DNA of 64,000 nucleotides from the NCBI RefSeq assembly GCF_037975245.1, contig NC_092570.1:19295418-19359417 (forward strand). The letters run 5' to 3'. Under the pieces are notes generated by a model. That model saw only the letters and a list, made by a program, of their open reading frames with translations. It was not told the DNA's origin and did no database searches. The translations under genes were made by a program, and so were the position numbers. Source of the DNA: Apostichopus japonicus. Its lineage: Eukaryota; Echinodermata; Holothuroidea; Aspidochirotida; Stichopodidae. This document shows, piece by piece, positions 1-10,039 of the stretch (its first letter is position 1; each line of letters opens with the position of its first letter).

Positions 1-2053
1 TAACGATCGCCATTATTGTGCTATATATGCATATGCATTTGTTCGTGGAGTTTTCAACAAATTAAATCGATGCTCGTACATTTTAGCGTTGTTATAATTT
101 TCTTCTATTACAATAGGAAAAAATAGTTACATTGTATGTCGCTCTTATTAAAAATCTATAACGATGTATCAAATAAGTATTGTTACGCTATGTACAAAGA
201 ACAAGAAACGTACGGGAGTCCGTTACGTCACAAGTAGCCTACATCTCAATGTACGAATGGCCACAGTTGGTGACACTATGGGTGTAAACCACTGAACTGC
301 GAGAACATGGAAGGATGATAAACATTCACAGTTCGAACAGTTCAATGCGACCGAAATCCACACTACGCGGCCATTTTGCTTAGCTCAAGAAATCCCGGCG
401 TGCCGTCGTTACATGACATGCCGATCTGTATGAAAACACGCATCAATCAAATTGAGGATTGTTAAAAGTAAAGAAAAATCCCCACACTCGTTTGTGTGAA
501 ACTTTTGGGGCAATTTGGTTGTTGCTATGTCCGGCGGAGGGGTGGAAGTGAGGAGATGGGGATGGGTTGAACTAATTCCCTTGTGGGGTCCAGGATACTG
601 TCCAGCTGGGAGGGTCCTGAGGGGGAAACCCCGGAGGCTCCACAAAAATGGTCATGATGAAAACATGGAATGCATTAGCATATCAGACATTTCGATCAGG
701 CTGGGTGCTGGGGAGAGAGAGTCGGAACAACACTTCTGGAGGAGGGAAATATACCATTTTTGCCACATCCCATTTGGTGTTGCAAAATTTTAGCGACCAT
801 GTGCCGCCCACCTCCCTCCTTGTGACGCCAAGTGCATTATATCATGGATATGCATGTAAAATCTAGCGCCGGCGCGTGGCGGGGTCCACAGATCCGCTGA
901 AGACCCTCTGGTGGCCGGGAACCAGGGAGTAGGCCTAACTCGGGGCCAGAACGCTCTGCAAATTGGGGTAGTTTAGAGGCATGGACTGAAATTGAACGCC
1001 CGATAAATGGTCAGCGGCATAAGGTCCAGGGGCCAGATGTAGGGCTCCTGGTGGAGTCTAGGCAGTGGTGCTCAGATGGTCTTCCCACGGGTGAAGACCC
1101 CGAAAGTTCTACAAAAATGAATATTTTAGCGGCATGAATTGCACTGAAATTGAGAGTTAGCCCGAGTTCCAGTGGCATCAAGGGGGCCCGAGTTAGAGCC
1201 TTTGTGTTATGTAACACGTGCTCCCCTGTCCTTGGTAGGTATTGTAGAGCTTAAGTATAGTGGAGACAACCCTGGGTTCGGGGGACCAGCATACGTAGGT
1301 ATAGGTAAATCGCGAAGGTACACATCTTCAGGAAACGTCATTGCTCACATATACACCGACAACAAGAAGAGAAATAACGGGAATTTCAGTAATGTTTTAC
1401 GTCATCATATTAAATGTAAAAACAAAACACCTAAACGTTACGGCTTGAAAATAATCTCATAACATAATGACTTAAGGTAAATCGAGAGGGTTAAACATGA
1501 AAAAAATGTCAGCTTATATCAGTAGCGACGCATTACATGTTGACTATAGATTTGATCACAAGGTCTCACATGAGAGTGAAGACTTTTTTTCTATAGGTAC
1601 ATAGGCTTGTCCGTCATCGGATTGTAACTTATGATTGGGTAAAAGCACACATTATGTATTCGTACTTGACAATCATTACGAGTTCCTGCTAAATCTGATA
1701 TATAACTGTGACAGCTAGGTTTTCAAATACTTATATATGCGGCCAATGATGCAACAGTTTGATACCACGACAAAATACCTTGGATGATAAAGGCTATATA
1801 CCTAACTACACATTAAAACAAAATATGCTGGGCATGTTTTTTTAGCTAACACTGGGCATATTTGTATCATACTAATTATTTGGTAATTTGTTTGCCCAAC
1901 TTTGGTTGTGTATCTGCCCACCTGCTACGAAACTGTGACGAAATGTCATTGACAATAAAGACAATGTACTTACTACACTTTAGAAGCGTTTGGCACTTTT
2001 TGCACCTAACACTAGGGATATTTATCCGACCAAAATGGGTAACTGTTTGCCAA
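1..2053. other. intergenic region, no gene recognised
   Basis: I see no coding exon here. Between about 540 and 1250 the sequence is G-rich and contains degenerate copies of a repeat. Phrases such as 'ggggtcca', 'ccgg(a)ggct/agttc' and 'acaaaaatg' recur near 640 and 1110, consistent with an old dispersed repeat. From about 1830 the sequence already resembles the minisatellite that follows, with 'tgggcatatttg', 'caaaatgggtaactgtttgcc' and similar phrases, so the array probably grew out of this flank. Confidence 0.5.
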
Positions 2054-3650
2054 TTTTGGTTGATTATACGCCAACATGCTGGGTCGACTATGTAATTTGG
2101 TTGAATATATGTCAACATGTTGGGGCGACTATGTAATTTTGGTTGAATATATGTCAACATGCTGGATTGACTATGTAGTTTTGGTTGAATATATGCCAAC
2201 ATGCTGGGTCGACTATGTAGTTTTGGTTGAATATATGCCAACATGCTGGGTCGACTATGTAGTTTTGGTTGAATATATGTCAACATGCTGGGTCGACTAT
2301 GTAGTTTTGGTTGAATATATGTCAACATGCTGGATTGACTATGTTGTTTTGGTTGAATATATGCCAACATGCTGGGTCGACTATGTAGTTTTGGTTGAAT
2401 ATATGTCAACATGCTGGATTGACTATGTAGTTTTGGTTGAATATATGCCAACATGCTGGGTCGACTATGTAGTTTTGGTTGAATATATGTCAACATGCTG
2501 GGTCGACTATGTAGTTTTGGTTGAATATATGCCAACATGCTGGGTCGACTATGTAGTTTTGGTTGAATATATGTCAACATGCTGGGTCGACTATGTAGTT
2601 TTGGTTGAATATATGTCAACATGCTGGGTCGACTATGTAGTTTTGGTTGAATATATGCCAACATGCTGGGTCGACTATGTAGTATTGGTTGAATATATGC
2701 TAACATGCTGGGTCGACTATGTAGTTTTGGTTGAATATATGTCAACATGCTGGGTCGACTATGTAGTTTTGGTTGAATATATGTCAACATGCTGGGTCGA
2801 CTATGTAGTTTTGGTTGAATATATGTCAACATGCTGGGTCGACTATGTAGTTTTGGTTGAGAATATATGCCAACATGCTGGGTCGACTATGTAGTTTTGG
2901 TTGAATATATGTCAACATGCTGGGTCGACTATGTAGTTTTGGTTGAGAATATATGCCAACATGCTGGATTGACTATGTAGTTTTGGTTGAATATATGCCA
3001 ACATGCTGGGTCGACTATGTAATTTTGGTTGAATATATGTCAACATGCTGGGTCGACTATGTAGTTTTGGTTGAATATATGTCAACATGCTGGGTCGAAT
3101 ATGTAGTTTTGGTTGAATATATGTCAACATGCTGGGTCGAATATGTAGTTTTGGTTGAATATATGTCAACATGCTGGATTGACTATGTAGTTTTGGTTGA
3201 ATATATGCTAACATGCTGGGTCGACTTTGTAGTTTTGGTTGAATATATGTCAACATGCTGGGTCGACTATGTAGTTTTGGTTGAATATATGCCAACATGC
3301 TGGGTCGACTATGTAGTTTTGGTTGAATATATGTCAACATGCTGGGTCGACTATGTAGTTTTGGTTGAATATATGTCAACATGCTGGGTCGACTATGTAG
3401 TTTTGGTTGAATATATGTCTACATGCTGGATTGACTATTTAGTTTTGGTTGAATATATGCCAACATGCTGGGTCGACTATGTAATTTTGGTTGAATATAT
3501 GCTAACATGCTGGGTCGACTATGTAGTTTTGGTTGAATATATGTCAACATGTTGGGCGACTATGTAGTTTGGTTGATTATATGCCAACATGTTGGGGCGA
3601 CTATGTAATTTTCGTTGAATATATGCTAACATGCTTGGGTTGACTATGTA
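2054..3650. repeat. 42-bp minisatellite, about 38 tandem copies
   Basis: A 42-bp unit repeats head to tail for about 1.6 kb. Each unit contains TTTTGGTTGA, ATATATG(C/T)CAAC and ATGCTGG followed by GTCGAC or ATTGAC. Substitution variants are scattered along the array. Two copies, starting at 2851 and 2937, carry the same 2-bp GA insertion, which points to duplication of an 86-bp block. Because 42 is a multiple of three and the unit lacks stops in one frame of each strand, long periodic reading frames exist on both strands (14-residue periods). I read these as by-products, not genes. Edge copies near 3560-3650 are degenerate. Confidence 0.97.
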
Positions 3651-4433
3651 ATTTTTGCACTAGTTATTGGGCTAATTTAACCAATATAACCAACAGTTAA
3701 TCAGATACATATTTTGTACCAGGTGATAGGTAAACCATATTTTTTTAGAATGCACCAACAAAGACACTGAGTTTACGTAAAATCTAGAAGTAGTTTTCTC
3801 TTAGAATAACTATCATATTAAAATAACATTAAAGTAACTCAAATAGATCTATATACGGCTTCTTATAGTTGCAGGGAAAGTAGATTAAGAAATGTTTACA
3901 AACTTATAACAGTGTTACTCAAACGTTAGTAAGGTTACTTTGTACTTGTTGGCCGAAGAAAATTTTGTTTTGATTTTCATCCCACGTAATTCTGTTCACT
4001 TACCTGTGAAATGTCTTCCCGGATCGTGGACCCGATTTCAAAATAACAAAACCTAATCCCCTCCCCTTTTGATGGAAAACCAACTAACTTTTTAACAAAT
4101 ATATCTCATGTACAGCTTGTACTAAATGCGAAGATCTAGAGTGCTTAGGTTACGTTCCTCTTTTACTCGTCCGAAATCAGTTGCCATCGAATCATTCTGC
4201 TAAATCTGATGCGGACAGTAATTAACCCCTCCTATGACCACCATTACATTACTGACTGGTATGTTATGCGTACACCTGTAGTAGCACTCATAGTGTCGAG
4301 CTCTTGACCATCAATAACCTTACACTTTGCCTAACACCACCGCCTTCCCTTCCCCTCACACCCTCCCCTCACACCCTCCCCTCACACCACCCCCACATTT
4401 CCCACAAGACAAGAGCTGAATGATTATAAAAAT
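3651..4433. other. intergenic region, no gene recognised
   Basis: AT-rich single-copy-looking DNA with no coding exon seen. A short CCCTCCCCTCACA repeat lies near 4345-4395, just before the MITE. Confidence 0.5.
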
Positions 4434-4766
4434 CAGTGGCGTAGGAAGGTACTTTTGAGTGGGGGGCTGAAGACTGATGGCTGGCCTGAGGAGGGGTCTT
4501 TGGATTTATTTTGCATTTCCAGGTGGCCTCAGATGCAATTTGGTGCAATATAGCACACTTCATCATCCACTCCATTTTGTAAATAATTTTGCATTTTCAC
4601 CTGGCCTTAGATGCAATTTGGTGCTCCTAATGAGATTTTTTTCTCATTTGGAAATGAAAAAAGGGTTTTCTGACTTGCGAAGCGGGGGGGGGGGGGGGCG
4701 GAATGATACTTCCGCCCTACCATATTTTTCACTGGGGGGCTGGCGCCCCCGGTTCCTACGCCCTTG
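4434..4766. mobile_element. hAT-like non-autonomous DNA transposon (MITE)
   Basis: The 333-bp element is bounded by inverted ends: CAGTGGCGTAGGAAGG on the left, and on the right a sequence whose reverse complement is CAAGGGCGTAGGAACC. The CA(G/A)..GGCGTAGGA type of terminus is typical of hAT-superfamily elements, which make 8-bp target duplications. The flanking octamers here, ataaaaat and ttaaacat, match at six of eight positions, consistent with a decayed duplication. Inside are two diverged copies of a segment with 'GGCCT(C/T)AGATGCAATTTGGTGC' and a G16-18 homopolymer. There is no transposase, so mobility would depend on an element elsewhere. Confidence 0.65.
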
Positions 4767-5093
4767 TTAAACATGGGCGCACGGAATTCCAACCGGCTCT
4801 ATAATTAAACCTGCAGCATTGGGGTTTTCAAATATAACCGGCGTATTTGCCGACTCTTGGAAGAAACTATCACATTTCGAGACTAATATTCGCGAGGAAA
4901 TCGGCCGCGCTCTACGCCTCAACTTTGCTGCTACCGGTATCGAGACAATCAGTGGGTGTAGGTCAATCAGACTCTTTACTAGCACAATATGTGTACGGTC
5001 AGTGACGCGTAATTACGAGTTCTAAACCCATTATCCACATTCTCTTAGTTTGTTAGTTACCATTACAAACTTGATCCCAACCCATATTTTTAC

Positions 5094-5391
5094 CGATGCT
5101 GTGGCCGAGTGGATGATAAAGGCGGTGGCATATGAAGCAATGAGGCTTAGCATTCGGGAGGTTCCGGGTTCGATACCCGGCCTGATAATAGGTGGGTTTT
5201 TTTCAGCCAAGAGCAATCTACGGTTTTCCCATATAATCTAAATTGAAAGTCTCCAAATTTGAGTTTAAAATGCTGAATTGGAAACCACCCTGCGTGTAAA
5301 TTGTTATCCATACGCCCTTGCAGGTTTCTCCTTCATTTGTGGTCGCTTAAGCGTCGTAAAAAAAAACTGCTGACGATTATTATTATTATTG
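5094..5391 (+). mobile_element. tRNA-derived SINE, near full length
   Basis: The head contains a pol III A box (TGGCCGAGTGG) and a B box (GGTTCGATACC) at tRNA spacing with a variable-arm-like middle, so it is derived from a tRNA-Leu/Ser-type gene. It is not a functional tRNA because the 5' end has no complementary acceptor strand 3' of the T arm. A non-tRNA body of about 200 bp follows and ends in an (ATT)n tail. A second copy, truncated at the 5' end, lies at 58358-58625 and shares the B-box region and body. Confidence 0.8.
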
Positions 5392-8300
5392 GCAGTAGTT
5401 TTGTTATTATATCCATACCTTTCACACCGAAGCCGCTATGTCAACAAAACATTCTTATAATTAATATCATGTGATATCCGGGCGGGGATCAGAGTTTGAA
5501 AATAATTTAGGCCACTTAATCAAGATCCAACGTCAGGTGAAATGAATTTCTCGAGCAGTAATAATTTCGGTTTCCAAGGACATGCTAAAGACAAGTAAGA
5601 ACTGTATGAACTAATTGCTTCAGATGAGTCCTAAATGACATTCCATTAACGAGCAAGCGCGAGAACGCTGAAAGGTATGGAGTTAATATTAACAGCGTGC
5701 GACCTGTTAACTCCCTTAAATGCGTTTTGCAGTTTGGTAAGTTCATATTAGAGTGGACTGTCATGTCGTCCCACGAGCATCCGGTGAATTTTACGGAGAA
5801 TGGGAGCAACAACACATAATATCTTAAGTTTTGTTTGATATGATTGTATGATAAATATTTACCAGCCCCCCCCCCCCCTCCCCACCCACACCCCGCCAAC
5901 TAGTGCAGCCCCATGTGAACACACGCATTCACTTCAATGTAAGTTAGTTTCGATGGTACATTAAAATCATTCAGATAATCTATAACTTACCGTTTGAAAA
6001 TGAAAGACTAAAGCTATTACTTTAACTTAATCATGTCCTAAATTAAAGGATCTATTCATTCTCCTGAGTATTCTTAGGCTAACATAAACTTGAACCATTT
6101 ATTCAAATACGTGGAGAAAAAAGATATAAATACCAAATAAAAATTCATTTTCAGTAGTATCTATTTACATCAATATTTTGAGATGCATGGTAAATGACCT
6201 TTCATGTTATTTGATAAAACAATTGCACTCTGAGGGTAAAGCAATACAGAAATAAACATGAAATATATGCCACTGCCCCCCCCCCCCCCGCACCAACCAT
6301 CTCCCCACGCCCTCCCCCAACCACCCCAATGGTTTCAAAAATTTTTTTTGTTCGTTAAAGCAGCATTCCAATATTAAAATCGTACATGTCTGGTGTACTG
6401 CCCAACAGTTTCACTCGCTTTTTACGTAACTACTGTACTGAGTTTTTCAAGTACTTTCCAAAATTCTCATCCAGATATAAGAGCATTTTTTCAGTTTTAT
6501 TTTATTTTATTATTACCAACTTTGTTCATTAATGCTATATGCAAATAAGGCCAGGAGTCACATTTACTATAACAATGGGTTGAAGGTATATAAAGCCGTC
6601 TTAGTTAGTGGATCGTTTGAGAAAGTTAAGATTTTCACAAGATTTTAACACTTGTTATGGCAAATTGGCGATACTGTCACGTTTTTTTCAGATTGGGTAT
6701 ATTAACCTCCTTTTTGAAGATAATGGGTAACACACTCAGGCTCTCCTTTGCACTCACCAATATTTGAATGAACACAATATCTTGCAAAGACAATCAACTC
6801 CTTTAAAAGTTAAATCAAAAAGTTACATTCAATTTGAAACATTCAATATGATATTCAGAAACACCAGAGAAGAAAACAAACTTGTTACTATAACCAATTG
6901 ATTGTAAAAAAAAAAGTTAAGGCTCTTCAATTAATCAGACACAAGTTCAATTTTTTTTCGGTTAACATTAATTAGTGATGTCAATGAAAGCGATTTTCTG
7001 TATTAGTGTTCCATAAATTCTTGAGGGGGGAAATGGGGGCAAGAGAGGGGGGTCTAACTCTTGCCCTCTCTACCCATTGTTAACATCCATTACAACATCA
7101 GCATGATGCAGCATTGTAGCAAGTTTCAAGCCATTGGTTTACATAAAGATTTACCTATTTATGTCACAAGCAATAATTCAAATTATAATATAATAATGCA
7201 CGATTACAGAAGAGACAACATGCCAGAGAGAAGACTAGCCTAGTTTTTTAATATCATATTTCTTACAAATCATATACATCATAGGAGATGCCCCAAAATT
7301 GCTTTAAGAACAGACAATTTCTGCCATTCCTTTAAAAAACACAAATTCGATTCTGCACAATTTCTTCGGTAAATACCGATCAATCTTCAGGGCTAAAGTC
7401 TACCTCCGTTTTCTAACCGACCAAATTATAATTTTATAGTTTTGATATATGATATACTTGAGAAGCATATGGGTAATAATCAGTCAATGATATAGAACAC
7501 TGATGATATGGATTGCTATTGATAACAATACTTAAAATCATTACAAAAATTATATATAAAGAAAATAAAATAAATATTTGCTTCCTTAGAACTTAAAGAA
7601 TACCTAAAGAAGTATTATACAAATACACATCCCATTCGAGACACGATTGCGAACAGATGTGCTTATTTGCTTTGCCCCCCCCCCTCCCCCCTCCACCAAT
7701 GAAGTCAATCTTCTCAACCAAAAAGGTGAAATTTGCTAATAAATGCTCCTTTCAATCATTAATGACAATATTATGTATAGTGTGTCCCTATTCTTGTATG
7801 CAAATTACATATGAACATAACACATCTGTGATGGAAGTGTTGTAGGTCCTATATGACACAGAGTTTTTTTAATTGTTTAACATCCATTTGGTCAATTCGA
7901 GGCAAACAGACAAAGAATACTTTACATTCACTGTTCAACATTGGAAATAATTACCATTGTTTTAAAGTAGCTCCTTTCATTGACCTAAGAATATTTTTTT
8001 TCAATATAAGAAATTTACCCCGATGAACAAGATTTACATAAATCACTTTTCTTAACAAAATATCTGTTTTTAGTTGACGGTACACACACTTGGAACATAC
8101 TCTGTAATCATTGCGTTGTTATTGAGAATACTTGGGAGAATTAATAATGATCTGAAAAACCTTGTATTACAGAAGCATTCCATATTTTCAAGGGTTTTAA
8201 TTTGAGACAGTTCTGGAGTCACTGTTACAACAAGAACTGACTTACTTTACCGATATATTTTGAGACCATTGGCAGTTCAAATCAAACCTTTGCTACTATC

Positions 8301-9887
8301 TCTGTTATGCTCAAACACAGTTGCATCTGTTTGTTCTTTTTTGGTGTAAAAGCTGGAAATCAAATTTTCAAACCATCAATCAAACCAGAAATATTCAATC
8401 TACCAAATCAAACAAAACCCAAAATTCAACCAAGTATTTTAAACGGATATTGTTGAACCCTCTGAATGTGTTTCAACATGTTCTGCCAGAGGTTCCAACG
8501 ACAAAATATTCCATTTGGGGGGGGGGGGTGGGGGGGGTGGCTTTTGAGAGCTACACTTATGGCAGTAACTCTTAAAGTTATAATTACCTGTTTGATTTTG
8601 TAAAGGAATTCAAAAACCTCACATGATTTTGAGCAGTATTAAGTTTCTCATTGCTGCTGTCTATTTTGGGGATTTTCAAGAACTTCAAGACCATTTCCAA
8701 GACAAAACTTTCATGAATTTTCATGGTTGTTCCAGAATTCACATAAATGTGTCAGTAATATTAATGAATAATGAAGTAGTGATGTATCTGTGTTTAATTT
8801 CTTTGAACAAACAATCCGCTGTATATGACTTGATATCTGAACTATTTTACCTCTAAAACAAGAGGATTTTATAAACAGAGCACTATCATGCAAAGTTACT
8901 TGATATATTAGGGTAGCCCTCTCCTTAAAGTTACTCTTTGATGATTCAGGAAATATTGACCCACCCCCCACCCAGGTAACAATGTAGTTAAAATCATCGC
9001 AAATAAGTTTATATGTTAATGTCAAGCAGCAACATATGTGGGGGAAGTGGTGGGGGGTGGTACCATACCCTTTATACTGGCTATCTATCCAATCACAGAC
9101 AGGGAATAATTTATCTGGTATGGCATAGCAAAATGCTATGCAAAATGGTCAAATTGCTGTGTAAAGAATGGATGTACTACATTATGAATCATTCCAAAAT
9201 CAGGCCGCCCGGTTTTGTGAATCAGAGTAAATATTGCACCTTTACGAAAATGTAACAAGGCTATGTACGATAGGTTTAGTCTTTGCAGAGTTTCCAAGGA
9301 GCATTAAATTGATAAATATTTCAAATAAAATCGGTTGGAAGCTAAATTGGTTCTATGTGTGACAGGGATACCAGAAATGTCACAATGTTAGACCCCATAA
9401 TATGCATGAAATGAACCATTAATACAACTTAATTACTCAATTACTTAAAGTTTACTCAAATAACTGTATCATTAGTGCTTATTACTGTATAACCGAATGA
9501 AAATGTTTGTCTATCCAACTTACGAGTCCAACTTTAACGTTATGGCACCACAAGCTAGCGGAATACAAGAGAGACATGATGTTGAACAAAAATACCCAAA
9601 ACAAATATGGAAACGTCTAAAAACATCTTTGTCTTTCATGTTTCTGGCGGGTGGCAAACAAAGCAATCATAACTATTCATAATGAATTCGCAGAGCAGTA
9701 CAGACTACAAGTATTAAGTTTACGACAACCTTTACCGAAGCATGTAATGCTGAATACCGCTCTCCTTGTATTAGACCATCCAAATATATTTCTGCTATAT
9801 GTAAAGAAGAGCCTGCTTTAGTGTGATCCAATAATGTTAGCACCACTATCACTGGTTACCGCCCGGTACCTCGGCAAGCCCTGTCAT
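5392..9887. other. region 3' of FIS1, no gene recognised
   Basis: About 4.5 kb of AT-rich DNA with scattered C or G homopolymers (near 5868, 6277, 7675, 8518 and 9048). I could not support any exon in it. Short open frames on both strands lack splice signals, domain content or codon bias. Confidence 0.5.
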
Positions 9888-9893
9888 TTTATT
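9888..9893 (-). terminator. AATAAA poly(A) signal for the distal FIS1 last exon
   Basis: A minus-strand AATAAA lies about 25 nt after the TGA stop of exon 4b (9918-9920). This is close but plausible for cleavage of a short 3' UTR. Confidence 0.4.
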
Positions 9894-9917
9894 AGCGCAC
9901 TGATTTGACTACAAAGT

Positions 9918-10039
9918 TCATTTACCCTTCCCCTTAGCCAGTGCAGCGCCTGCTGCCACCAACCCTCCGATGACCAATGCAGCACCACCAAGAGTCACCG
10001 CTGCCGCTCCACCTACCAGCGCCATACCAATCATCCCCT
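9918..10039 (-). CDS. FIS1: FIS1 alternative last exon 4b (distal)
   Basis: A CAG acceptor precedes 10039. Joined to the single G left by exon 3 it reads EGMIGMALVGGAAAV, continues through TLGGAALVIGGLVAAGAA and ends LAKGKGK-stop (TGA at 9918-9920). It is homologous to exon 4a and in the same phase (1). It carries about eight extra hydrophobic/glycine residues in the membrane segment and two extra residues in the basic tail. The reading frame is intact and the GGLVxAG core is conserved, so it looks like a maintained exon rather than a relic. It could be used by skipping 4a. No transcript evidence is available to me. Confidence 0.82.

Noticed and set aside
1876-3567. Long repetitive open frames on both strands (14-residue periods)
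   Set aside because: They follow directly from the 42-bp unit being a multiple of three. Both strands are open and there is no splice or regulatory context.
2054-3650. CRISPR-like array
   Set aside because: The units are contiguous with no unique spacers, and the DNA is eukaryotic.
5094-5180. tRNA-Leu or tRNA-Ser gene
   Set aside because: A and B boxes are present but no acceptor-stem pairing exists, and the body and tail are those of a SINE.
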